Shown here piece by piece: positions 1-8,444 of a stretch of DNA of 64,000 nt. The translations under genes were made by a program, and so were the position numbers. The notes beneath the pieces were generated by a model. That model ran no database searches. It worked only from the letters and a program-made list of their open reading frames with translations, and was not told the DNA's origin. Origin of the DNA: Niabella aurantiaca DSM 17617 (GTDB lineage Bacteria; Bacteroidota; Bacteroidia; Chitinophagales; Chitinophagaceae). The stretch lies in the NCBI RefSeq assembly GCF_000374125.1, contig NZ_KB893645.1, positions 260,756 through 324,755 on the forward strand, read 5' to 3'. Position 1 is the first letter of the stretch. Every line of letters starts with the position of its first letter.

Positions 1-990
1 GCCAGGCAAGCTGTTGAAAGAGTAAGACAACTATGCTGGAAACAGTCGTGGGTGATAGATCTTGACATTAAAGGGTTCTTTGACAACATTCCACATGATC
101 TACTGATGAAAGCAGTCAGAAGGCATTGCGAAACAAGGTGGATACTGTTATACATCGAAAGATGGCTGACAGCGCCACTACAGTTGGCTGATGGGACACA
201 GGTAGCAAGAACCAAAGGGGTTCCGCAAGGTTCTGTTATCGGGCCACTACTTGCCAACCTATACCTCCATTACACAATGGACAAATGGTTGAGTATAGCG
301 CACCCGGAGTGTACGCTGGTTCGTTATGCTGATGATGCCATCATCATGTGCAGGTCACAGAATGAAAGTCAGACAGCGATGAAATCGTTGGAAAAGAGGT
401 TAACGGCTTGTGGTCTTGAAATGCATGCATCAAAAACAAAGCTGGTGTATTGTAAGGACAGTAACAGAAAGTTTTACAAAGACTATCCAGTTATCTCGTT
501 CGACTTTCTTGGGTTTACGTTTAAACCAAGGCAAGCACAGAACGGTAGAAAAGACGGGTCATTCACTAATTTTCTGCCTGCCGTCAGTGCTAAAGCAATG
601 AAAGCGATGAACGAGAAAATGAGAAAGTGGGGAGCATTAAGAAGGACAACAAATACGTTGCAGGAAATAGCAAATGAAATCAACCCTATAGTAAGGGGCT
701 GGATCAATTATTACGGAACATTTTACAGAACAAAAATGAAAGAGTTTATGCACCTATTAAATGTAAAACTCGAAGCGTGGGCAAGACGCAAATACAAACG
801 ACTTCGAACAGGAGGGATGAAGACAGTAAGATGGCTTCATCAGATCTCAGTGCGCAGACCCAAGATGTTTGCACATTGGGAACTACTGAACTCGAAACCA
901 ACGGTTGGAAAATCGGAGCCGTGTAACGGGAGACTGTTACGCACGGTTCTAACAGAATCTCAGGCTGCGATGCCTGGGTTTACTTACTAA
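1..990 (+). CDS. Group II intron reverse transcriptase/maturase, 5' truncated by window edge
   Basis: The reading frame is open to base 1 (it begins ARQAVERVRQ before the first GTG at 52), so the N-terminus lies outside the window. Visible are RT palm motifs: DLDIKGFFDNI (metal-binding Asp), GVPQGSVIGPLLANLYL, and the catalytic YADD at bases 325-336. These are followed by the maturase domain X signature RGWINYYGTFY and a basic DNA-binding region. No HNH endonuclease with Cys pairs follows, so this is an RT-X-D type protein. The last ~25 codons read through intron domain V, common in annotated intron ORFs. Function in splicing and retrohoming is inferred from the family. Confidence 0.93.
   Translation, partial: ARQAVERVRQLCWKQSWVIDLDIKGFFDNIPHDLLMKAVRRHCETRWILLYIERWLTAPLQLADGTQVARTKGVPQGSVIGPLLANLYLHYTMDKWLSIAHPECTLVRYADDAIIMCRSQNESQTAMKSLEKRLTACGLEMHASKTKLVYCKDSNRKFYKDYPVISFDFLGFTFKPRQAQNGRKDGSFTNFLPAVSAKAMKAMNEKMRKWGALRRTTNTLQEIANEINPIVRGWINYYGTFYRTKMKEFMHLLNVKLEAWARRKYKRLRTGGMKTVRWLHQISVRRPKMFAHWELLNSKPTVGKSEPCNGRLLRTVLTESQAAMPGFTY
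916..987 (+). ncRNA. Group II intron domains V and VI, 3' end of the intron
   Basis: Bases 916-950 fold as a canonical 35-nt domain V: GAGCCGTG pairs with CACGGTTC, a CG bulge interrupts the stem, and TAAC pairs with GTTA around a purine-rich loop. The catalytic triad is AGC (917-919), as in IIA/IIB rather than IIC introns. Bases 954-985 form domain VI with stem CAGGC/GCCTG (961-965/972-976) and an unpaired A at about 982 as candidate branch point. The 3' splice site is probably near 987 (an AY dinucleotide). The 5' part of the intron is outside the window. Confidence 0.8.
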
Positions 991-1010
991 ATAAATAATA
1001 ATAATTAAAT

Positions 1011-1952
1011 ATGCATAAAATGGGAAACAATATTTACCTGTTGCTCACATTCGCTGTACTGCCGCTCATCTTTTCCTGTAAAAAGAGCATCGAAAAAGTA
1101 GACTTCTCCCCGGAAGTAACGATCCTTTTTCAGGGGGTTGGCGACAGCAATATTGTATATCAGGGAATGGGAGTATCGGAGTACACGGCAAAGATCGATG
1201 TGCAGTCGACAGGAACCGGAATCAGTAACTTTGAGATCTATACGGCAGATACCAGAACCGGGGCTAAAGGGGCCCTGATCGACGGAACGGCCCGGTTTTT
1301 TGAGAACGCGGTGCGCAATTATTCAACCAGCTATACCGTTCCGGACCTGGTGGACAACAAATGTATCAAAGTGGTGGTCACCGACACGCTGGGCCGCGTA
1401 TATGAAAAAAACCTCTTTGTACGCATCACGCCTGTTGTGATCTTTACACAGCCTGTGCGCATGGAAACGGTTGAAAATTATTACGGACCGTATTTTGCAA
1501 CCTGGCTTTCGGGGCGCGTGTACATGCGCAAGGATGAGCAGTATAAAACGGCGATCGATTTTTCCCTGGGGGATGTGGTCCTGGCGTCTGAAGGCCCCGA
1601 CCCGGTGCCGGCTTTTGTGAATCCGGCAGGAAGAAGCAGTTATAGCCTGCTGACAATGACCGGGCTTCAGGAAACGCGGTTTGATACAACAACATTGACA
1701 AAGGATCAGTATGATGCCATTACCCGCGCAGATGCCCAGCCGATCCGGTCGCTGGCCGATCCGCAAAATGATGCAGTAGTGCTCAAAAAGGATCGGGTAT
1801 ATATATTTAAAACGGCAAACGGGAAAAAGGGATTGATCTACGTATCGGCACTGGATCCGAAAACAGGAACGATTGAGCAAACGGATGGAAGCTGGGTGCC
1901 TGGTACCCGGTATTATGAAGCGGCAATTACTACAAAAACAATACTGCCCTGA
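1011..1952 (+). CDS. Secreted lipoprotein of the sulfatase locus, function unknown
   Basis: A 313-aa protein with a signal peptide ending in the lipobox LIFSC, so it should be lipidated and membrane anchored. ATG at 1011 or 1020 would both work; the second gives the more typical signal peptide. The N-terminal half looks like an Ig-like beta domain (spaced T/V strands, ending in VVVTDTLGRVYEKNL). No catalytic motif is seen. It begins only ~24 nt after the intron 3' end and is followed 59 nt later by the first sulfatase on the same strand. A glycan-binding role like SusE/F proteins is possible but only inferred from context. Confidence 0.7.
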   Translation: MHKMGNNIYLLLTFAVLPLIFSCKKSIEKVDFSPEVTILFQGVGDSNIVYQGMGVSEYTAKIDVQSTGTGISNFEIYTADTRTGAKGALIDGTARFFENAVRNYSTSYTVPDLVDNKCIKVVVTDTLGRVYEKNLFVRITPVVIFTQPVRMETVENYYGPYFATWLSGRVYMRKDEQYKTAIDFSLGDVVLASEGPDPVPAFVNPAGRSSYSLLTMTGLQETRFDTTTLTKDQYDAITRADAQPIRSLADPQNDAVVLKKDRVYIFKTANGKKGLIYVSALDPKTGTIEQTDGSWVPGTRYYEAAITTKTILP

Positions 1953-2011
1953 TCGGTCGCCGGAATGGCTGCAATGATTTAAACTCTTTGGCTTTTACAG
2001 TGTCTAATAAA

Positions 2012-3553
2012 ATGATGATGAAATACCGGTTGATCCTGTCTTTGCTTTTTGGTTGTATGGCATGGAATGGTGCCGCCCAGGAAAAGCCCAATATCCTGCT
2101 GATCCTGGCGGATGACCTGGGTTATTCGGATATCGGCAGTTTTGGCGGTGAGATCCCTACGCCCAGCCTGGATGCCCTGGCGCAGAGCGGGATCCGGCTT
2201 GCCCAGTTCTACAATCATGCGCGTTGCTGTCCTACCCGGGCAAGCCTTTTAACGGGGCTCGACAATCATCAGACCGGCATCGGCAATATGACCGGCGAAA
2301 AAGAAAGCGATCCGGGACTTTATGGCTATACCGGCGTGCTCAATAACGACTGTGTCACCATCGCGGAGGTATTGAGGACCGCCGGTTATCATACCTATAT
2401 GACCGGAAAATGGCATGTGGCCGGGCCCGGTGGGCGGGTACGGGCGCAATACCCCCTCCGGCGCGGGTTCGACCGCTATTACGGCATCATTGCAGGTGCT
2501 ACCAATTATTTCAGTCCAAAGGGCAACAGCAGCATTTATTCGGGCAACGAAATCGTCACAACGGACGATCCTGATTTTTATACGACCAATGCTTTTACAG
2601 ATCAGGCTCTGCGCTTTCTGAAAGAGCAGAACGATGACCGGCCGTTCTTTTTGTATCTTGCTTTTAATGCGGCGCACATGCCTTTATTGGCGCCTGCCGC
2701 AGATATTGAAAAGATGAAGAGTCTGTATATCGAAGGTTGGGATGTGGTCCGCCAAAAGCGGATGGAACGGATAAAGCAGCTGGGGCTGATCCCCGAACAG
2801 ATGCCTGTGGCAAGCAGCCGTTTGAAGCCCTGGACAACACTGGGTGCGGAAAAGCGAACGGAAGAAATAAAGAAGATGACCACCTATGCAGCGATGGTCC
2901 ATGTTATGGATCGCAATATCGGCCGGGTGATGGATTACCTGAAGCAATCCGGGAAGGCGGAAAATACCCTGATCATTTATCTTTCAGACAACGGGGCCAC
3001 TTTTCATACGGATTTCTGGAACCTGTGCAATGCTCCGTTTTCCGGCCGCAAACGGCAAACGCTGGAAGGAGGTATTGCGACCCACGCGATCGTTTCATGG
3101 CCGCAGCGGATCATCGCACAGAAAGGGAAAATCACACAGGTTCCCGCTGATATCATCGATGTGATGCCCACGATACTGGATATTACGAAAGCAGCCTATC
3201 CTGCAACAGTGGGGCAGCATCAGATCCATCCGTTGGAGGGGCGCAGCCTGCTGCCGGTCCTTACATCCGGTCGTGATACAGCGTCCCGTTGGTTCTTTTG
3301 GGAACATGATAACAACTACGGCGTCCGGAACGGCAGCTGGAAAGCGGTGAAGCTGAGTGGGGAAAAAGCATGGGCCCTGTACAACCTGAAAACAGACCGG
3401 GGCGAAACAAAGGACCTGAGCGACGCGTATCCGGACCGGCTCGGGGAATTAACGGGGCGCTGGCAGAAATGGGCAGACAGACATTTCGTGTTTCCCAAAC
3501 CCCTGGCGGCGCAAACGGATGCCGGCAGGAAAAAGAATAAAAGAAAACGGTAA
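2012..3553 (+). CDS. Secreted formylglycine-dependent sulfatase (first of five)
   Basis: A 513-aa arylsulfatase of the alkaline phosphatase superfamily. An N-terminal signal peptide (MKYRLILSLLFGCMAWNGAAQ) precedes the metal-binding ADDLGYSDIG. The sulfatase signature CCPTRASLLTG starts at Cys72, the residue converted to formylglycine. Also present are the TGKWH motif and the SDNG metal site. I chose ATG 2012 (of three successive ATGs) over the upstream TTG 1988 because it leaves an intact signal peptide. The C-terminus is Lys/Arg-rich. It is a close paralogue of the next gene (shared ARCCPTRASLLTGL and TYMTGKWHV), pointing to tandem duplication. The sulfated substrate is unknown. Confidence 0.93.
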   Translation: MMMKYRLILSLLFGCMAWNGAAQEKPNILLILADDLGYSDIGSFGGEIPTPSLDALAQSGIRLAQFYNHARCCPTRASLLTGLDNHQTGIGNMTGEKESDPGLYGYTGVLNNDCVTIAEVLRTAGYHTYMTGKWHVAGPGGRVRAQYPLRRGFDRYYGIIAGATNYFSPKGNSSIYSGNEIVTTDDPDFYTTNAFTDQALRFLKEQNDDRPFFLYLAFNAAHMPLLAPAADIEKMKSLYIEGWDVVRQKRMERIKQLGLIPEQMPVASSRLKPWTTLGAEKRTEEIKKMTTYAAMVHVMDRNIGRVMDYLKQSGKAENTLIIYLSDNGATFHTDFWNLCNAPFSGRKRQTLEGGIATHAIVSWPQRIIAQKGKITQVPADIIDVMPTILDITKAAYPATVGQHQIHPLEGRSLLPVLTSGRDTASRWFFWEHDNNYGVRNGSWKAVKLSGEKAWALYNLKTDRGETKDLSDAYPDRLGELTGRWQKWADRHFVFPKPLAAQTDAGRKKNKRKR

Positions 3554-3573
3554 AAGATAAGTAGGACCTTCTT

Positions 3574-5673
3574 ATGAATTTAAGCATGAACACATTCCTG
3601 AAAAGTACGGTATTCCTTTTTTGTATAGCAACCCTGCATGCACAGTTGTATGCGCAGTCTGCCGGGGCAGCGCCGAACAAACCCAATATCATATTGATCC
3701 TGGCAGATGATATGGGGTTTTCGGATCTCGGATGTTATGGGGGTGAAGTAAGAACGCCCAACCTGGATCGCCTTGCCACAGAAGGCATCCGCTACCGTCA
3801 GTTTTACAATGCCGCCCGCTGCTGTCCTACCCGGGCTTCTTTATTGACAGGGCTATACCCGCATCAGGCCGGTATGGGCTGGATGGCCGCCGCCGATCTG
3901 GGTACCGGTCCCGCTTACCAGGATAATCTGAATACGGAATGTGTAACCATTGCCGAAGTATTGAAGACCGCGGGATACAGCACTTATATGACGGGTAAAT
4001 GGCACGTTACGAACGAACGCAAAATAGACGGAGCCGTAACGGATAACTGGCCCCGGCAACGGGGATTTGACCGCTATTTCGGGATCATACCCGGGGGCGC
4101 CAATTATTTTACACCTATGATCTACAGCGACAACCGGCGGTACAAGGCACCGGACAATTTTTACCTGACCAATGCCATTTCCGACACCAGCGTCCGCTTT
4201 CTTAAAGATCATTTTAGCCGGGCGGCCACCAATCCCTTTTTTATGTATGTGGCATACACAGCGCCGCACTGGCCCCTGCATGCGTTTAAAGAAACGATCG
4301 ACAAATACAGGGCAGAATACAAAAAAGGATGGGATGCAATCCGGGCGGCAAGGTTCAAAAAACAAAAGGAGCTGGGGCTGTTTACGAGCACAACAAAACT
4401 GACGCCGCGGGATGCGGCCGTTCCGGACTGGGACCGGCTGTCGGCTAAAGAAAAAGAAGAGATGAGTGCCCGGATGGCGATCTATGCGGCGCAGATCGAT
4501 ATAATGGATGCGGGGATCGGGAAGATCATCGAAACGCTCCGGCAGAACAAGGCATTGGAAAATACGCTGATCTTCTTTCTCAGCGACAATGGCGCCTGTG
4601 CCGAATTCATCAGCAGCGGGAAAAGCAAAGCAGTGGACGGAACGGCAGAGACGTTCGAGAGCTACCGGTTACCCTGGGCAAATGTGAGCAGCACGCCCTT
4701 TAAGCAATACAAGCATTTTACCCACGAGGGAGGCATTGCCACACCGCTGATCGTTCACTGGCCCCGGGGCATTGCCTCCCGCCTCAGCAATACATTTATT
4801 TCAGACTATGGCCATATAACGGATATTATGGCCACCTGCGTTGCCGTATCAGGCGCCCGGTACCCTTCGGAGTTTCACGGCAATATCATCCACCCGATGG
4901 AGGGGAAAAGCCTGTTGCCGCATTTTTCCGGAAAGCCCAATGACCGGGGAAAGATCTACTGGGAGCACGAAGCCAATATTGCCCTGCGCGATGGAAAATG
5001 GAAGCTGGTGGCCAAAACACCGGAAGGAGCTTCGTTTTCCATGGACTCGGTACAGCTGTATGACATGGAAGCCGACCCTTCCGAAATGAACGACCTCAGC
5101 CGGCAGGACCCTGAACGCGCCCGGGCAATGTATGCCGACTGGGAGCAATGGGCCCGCAAGATCGGAGCATTTCCGCTGGATACCCGCGAATACAATGTGC
5201 GCATGCAGGCATATCGCCGGAATGTGAACGGGAGCTTCGACGATAATCTTGGCGGATGGAATATCCATCGCGCCGGTGATCTGAAAGGAACGATCACGAT
5301 TGATAAAGGCAGCCGTATTTCGGGAGAAAGATCGGCGCGCGTGTTTCTGGAGCAGCCCGCACAGAAACCGGCAGCGCTCTCCATGCTGTGGCCGTTTAAA
5401 GCGCAAAAGGGCGAGCGCTTCCTGCTGCGGCTAAAAACAAGAGCCAATAAAGACACCCGCTTTTTTGTCCGCCTGGAAAGCGTTGGGCCGGGTGCTCCAA
5501 AGATCATCGATGAGCAGGTAGCGCTGAAGCCGGAAACAGAGAGCCTTGAGTTTACCTCGGACAAAGTACCGCAGAATGGCATGTACCGCATCGGGCTTTA
5601 TTTTGGAACAGCAGCAGCCGGATCCGAATTGTGGATCGATGATGTGGCGTTAGTACCGGTAAAAGACGAATGA
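3574..5673 (+). CDS. Secreted sulfatase with C-terminal beta-sandwich extension
   Basis: A 699-aa sulfatase, about 170 residues longer than its upstream paralogue. After a signal peptide (cleaved near LYAQS) come ADDMGFSDLG, CCPTRASLLTG with catalytic Cys83, TGKWH and SDNGA. The catalytic part ends near residue 540. The remainder (about 548-699, starting NGSFDDNLGGW and ending ELWIDDVALV) has the look of a jelly-roll carbohydrate-binding module, where WxIDDV is a typical closing strand. It would tether the enzyme to its glycan; that is inference. The start at 3574 has a second in-frame ATG at 3586. The next gene follows after one base, so the two are translationally close. Confidence 0.92.
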   Translation: MNLSMNTFLKSTVFLFCIATLHAQLYAQSAGAAPNKPNIILILADDMGFSDLGCYGGEVRTPNLDRLATEGIRYRQFYNAARCCPTRASLLTGLYPHQAGMGWMAAADLGTGPAYQDNLNTECVTIAEVLKTAGYSTYMTGKWHVTNERKIDGAVTDNWPRQRGFDRYFGIIPGGANYFTPMIYSDNRRYKAPDNFYLTNAISDTSVRFLKDHFSRAATNPFFMYVAYTAPHWPLHAFKETIDKYRAEYKKGWDAIRAARFKKQKELGLFTSTTKLTPRDAAVPDWDRLSAKEKEEMSARMAIYAAQIDIMDAGIGKIIETLRQNKALENTLIFFLSDNGACAEFISSGKSKAVDGTAETFESYRLPWANVSSTPFKQYKHFTHEGGIATPLIVHWPRGIASRLSNTFISDYGHITDIMATCVAVSGARYPSEFHGNIIHPMEGKSLLPHFSGKPNDRGKIYWEHEANIALRDGKWKLVAKTPEGASFSMDSVQLYDMEADPSEMNDLSRQDPERARAMYADWEQWARKIGAFPLDTREYNVRMQAYRRNVNGSFDDNLGGWNIHRAGDLKGTITIDKGSRISGERSARVFLEQPAQKPAALSMLWPFKAQKGERFLLRLKTRANKDTRFFVRLESVGPGAPKIIDEQVALKPETESLEFTSDKVPQNGMYRIGLYFGTAAAGSELWIDDVALVPVKDE

Positions 5674-5674
5674 T

Positions 5675-6997
5675 ATGAAGCAGATCCTTTTTTTTATGGT
5701 TGCCTTTCTTTCGTGGGCAACGGCAATGGCCCAGACATCCAGACATGTGGTGCTGATCAGTATTGACGGTCTGCGCCCGGAGTTTTACCTGGATCCCTCC
5801 TGGCCTGCGCCCCATCTGAGACAGCTAAAAGAACAGGGGGCTTATGCCCGGCAGGTAGTGGGTGTTTTTCCCACAGTTACCTATCCCTCGCATACGTCCA
5901 TCGTTACCGGCCTGCCCCCGGGCCGGCATGGGGTATATTACAATGCGCCGTTCCAGGCGCCCAAAGGGCACTGGTACTGGGAAGACAGCGCCATAAAGAC
6001 GCCTACGCTCTGGACTGCGGCAAGAAAAGCAGGTATCCGCTCCGGAGCGGTGATGTGGCCGGTGACCGTGGGCGCTCCCATCGATTATAATTTTCCGGTG
6101 CGCCGCGCAGACGGTGATGAAAAAACAGACCAGCTTTCTGTGACAAGACCTTTTATCACACCAGCCGGGCTGCTCGATCAGATGGCGGCAGCTACGGGAA
6201 CCGCCCTTACCGCAGGGGATTTTAAGTACGCTGAGATCGATCATACAATCGGCCGCATGGCTGCGTTCATTTTCCGGCAATATCAGCCGGGCCTGCTGGC
6301 CGTGCATTTTATCCGCGCCGATCATGAGCAGCATGAGCATGGACGGGATGCACCGGAAGTAAAACAGGCGGTTGCCGCCATCGACAGCATGATCGGCCTG
6401 CTGCTGCATAGCATCAGGGAAACGGGCCGCGAAGGGCAAACGACGGTCATCGTAACCGGCGACCATGGGTTTGTGAATGCCACCCGGAGCTTTAGCCCCA
6501 ATGTGCTGCTCAAAAAAAATGACCTGATCACCGGTGAGGACTGGACCGCACGTTTTTATACCGTGGGCGGCTCCGCTTACCTGCATACAAAAAAGCCGGG
6601 TGACCTCGCGGCCATGCAACGGGTAACACAACTGCTGCGCGCCCTTCCGGAAGATCAGCAGCAATTGTTCCGCATTGTAACAAAGAAAGAACTGGAGGCT
6701 ATCGGTGCGAACCCCGAAGTGGTGCTGGCGCTGGCCATGAAAAAAGGAGTGGTGGCAAACAACGCAATCGAAGGGCCACTGGTACGCAAAAAAAAGCTGA
6801 GCGGCGCGCATGGATATTATCCGGATTTTAATGAGATCTATACGGGGTTTATCGCATCGGGGCAGGGTATAAGATCCGGCACTTCAGTTGCGCAGTTAAG
6901 CATGCTGGACGTTGCACCGATGGTTTGCCGGCTGCTGGGGATTCCCTCTTTAACCGGGGAGGCAAAAGAGCTGCCGCCCATTTTTTCAAAAGATTAA
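5675..6997 (+). CDS. Secreted NPP-type phosphodiesterase (ENPP family)
   Basis: A 440-aa member of the nucleotide pyrophosphatase/phosphodiesterase branch of the alkaline phosphatase superfamily, not a sulfatase. Signal peptide MKQILFFMVAFLSWATAMA is followed by ISIDGLRPE (metal Asp) and FPTVTYPSHTSIVTG. The Thr before YPSH (Thr69) is the expected nucleophile in place of formylglycine. DHEQHEHG, TGDHGF and SGAHGYYPD supply the remaining zinc ligands. Such enzymes cut phosphodiesters or pyrophosphates. Its place inside a sulfatase operon (1 nt after the previous gene, 9 nt before the next) suggests a glycan carrying phosphodiester groups, or release of phosphate from nucleotides; the substrate cannot be read from the sequence. 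Confidence 0.9.
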   Translation: MKQILFFMVAFLSWATAMAQTSRHVVLISIDGLRPEFYLDPSWPAPHLRQLKEQGAYARQVVGVFPTVTYPSHTSIVTGLPPGRHGVYYNAPFQAPKGHWYWEDSAIKTPTLWTAARKAGIRSGAVMWPVTVGAPIDYNFPVRRADGDEKTDQLSVTRPFITPAGLLDQMAAATGTALTAGDFKYAEIDHTIGRMAAFIFRQYQPGLLAVHFIRADHEQHEHGRDAPEVKQAVAAIDSMIGLLLHSIRETGREGQTTVIVTGDHGFVNATRSFSPNVLLKKNDLITGEDWTARFYTVGGSAYLHTKKPGDLAAMQRVTQLLRALPEDQQQLFRIVTKKELEAIGANPEVVLALAMKKGVVANNAIEGPLVRKKKLSGAHGYYPDFNEIYTGFIASGQGIRSGTSVAQLSMLDVAPMVCRLLGIPSLTGEAKELPPIFSKD

Positions 6998-7006
6998 AGG
7001 ACGATT

Positions 7007-8383
7007 ATGAAAGGACAATATGTGCTGTTGCTTTTAGGTATACTGCTGACAAAGGGTTGGCTGTCGGAGGCCCGGGCACAGGAAAAGAAAGGACCACCAA
7101 ATATCGTAGTGATCATGGCGGATGACCTGGATTCGCGGCAGTTGAGTTGTTACGGCGGGCAGAATTTAAAAACGGTAAACATTGACCGGCTGGCCGACCA
7201 GGGAATGAAGTTCAACCAGATGATCGCCTCGGAAGCCATGTGCATACCCACACGGGCTTCCCTGTTCACAGGTCTGTATCCCGTACGGCATGGTTCTTAC
7301 CAGAATCATAAGCCCGTATATGATACCTTAAAAAGCATCGGTCATTATCTTTCCGGCCTGGGATATACCGTAGCCCTTACCGGGAAGAATCACAGCACAA
7401 AACCCCGCACCGTTTTTCCTTTTGAGATCATCAAGGGATTTGAGCCCAATTGCGTGTCGCGCACGGATGATTACTCGCTCACCGATGTAAAAGCGTTTAT
7501 GAGCGGTCAACAAAAACCTTTTTGTCTTTTTGTGATGAGCATCAATCCGCATGCTCCCTGGACCATGGGCGATACGACCGAATTTGACCCGGAAAAACTG
7601 ATCCTGCCACCGCATTGGGTGGATACGGAACCAACGAGAAGACAATTTCAAAAATACCTGGCAGAAGTGCGGCGCCTGGATAACCAGGTAGGGGAGTTGA
7701 TGCAGGCGGTAAAAGAAACGGGGAAAGAGCACAATACAGTATTTATTTTCCTGGGCGAACAAGGGCCCCAGTTTCCCGGCGCTAAATGGACATTATGGGA
7801 TGCGGGGCAAAAGAGCTCCATGATCGTGCGCTGGCCGGGTATGGTAAAACCGGCGGCCGTCACCAATGCCATTGTGCAATATGAAGACATTACCCCCACC
7901 CTTATCGACATCGCCGGAGGAAGGCCGGCTGACCGGCTGGATGGCCGGAGTTTTTTGGGCGTGCTCAGGGGAACGACAATACAGGCGCGGGATGTGGCCT
8001 ACGGCATTCATAATAATTTTCCCGAAGGGCCGCCATATCCCATCCGCAGCATCCGGGGCAGCAGGTATAAACTGCTGCTGAACCTGACACCCCAAAAAAA
8101 ATACCATATCAGGTATATGATGAACCCAAAAAATGCCTATTGGGTGAGCTGGAAAGTAAAAGCGGAAAATTCCCCGAAGGACAAGGTATTGGTAGAACGG
8201 AATGTCAACCGGCCTGCTGTGGAGTTTTATGACCTGGAGAAAGATCCGTATGAATTGCACAATTTAGCCGGCGATAAAAAATATGCGCGGCAAATCGCTG
8301 CCTACCGGGCTAAACTGGAGGATTGGATGCAACAACAGGGCGATCCGGGTGCGGCGCTGGACATTCCCTTTGAGCGGAAATGA
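7007..8383 (+). CDS. Secreted sulfatase, heparan N-sulfatase-like, with Glu-Gln at the metal site
   Basis: A 458-aa sulfatase with signal peptide (MKGQYVLLLLGILLTKGW...ARAQ), ADDLDSRQLSCYG, and signature CIPTRASLFTG with catalytic Cys79. The lysine/histidine pair is in TGKNH instead of the usual GKWH. The usual metal-binding Asp-Asn-Gly is replaced by Glu251-Gln252-Gly in FLGEQGPQFPG, followed by KWTLWDAGQKSSMIVRWPG. That block resembles SGSH-like sulfatases (SulfAtlas S1_8-like as I recall; not verified). N-sulfoglucosamine or a related sulfamate/sulfate is a candidate substrate. Overlap-free, 9 nt after the NPP gene. Confidence 0.9.
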   Translation: MKGQYVLLLLGILLTKGWLSEARAQEKKGPPNIVVIMADDLDSRQLSCYGGQNLKTVNIDRLADQGMKFNQMIASEAMCIPTRASLFTGLYPVRHGSYQNHKPVYDTLKSIGHYLSGLGYTVALTGKNHSTKPRTVFPFEIIKGFEPNCVSRTDDYSLTDVKAFMSGQQKPFCLFVMSINPHAPWTMGDTTEFDPEKLILPPHWVDTEPTRRQFQKYLAEVRRLDNQVGELMQAVKETGKEHNTVFIFLGEQGPQFPGAKWTLWDAGQKSSMIVRWPGMVKPAAVTNAIVQYEDITPTLIDIAGGRPADRLDGRSFLGVLRGTTIQARDVAYGIHNNFPEGPPYPIRSIRGSRYKLLLNLTPQKKYHIRYMMNPKNAYWVSWKVKAENSPKDKVLVERNVNRPAVEFYDLEKDPYELHNLAGDKKYARQIAAYRAKLEDWMQQQGDPGAALDIPFERK

Positions 8384-8444
8384 CGGGCGTTGGAAAAGGA
8401 ACAACCTGTAACTGGAATTAAAAAATAAACCCTGAATACAACAG

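Noticed and set aside
1-990. Retron or DGR reverse transcriptase
   Set aside because: Domain X motif RGWINYYG and a downstream domain V/VI structure identify a group II intron; no msr/msd or variable repeat was seen.
5825-6811. 328-codon frame antisense to the NPP phosphodiesterase gene
   Set aside because: Cys/His-rich shadow of the real gene, with no start context or domain.
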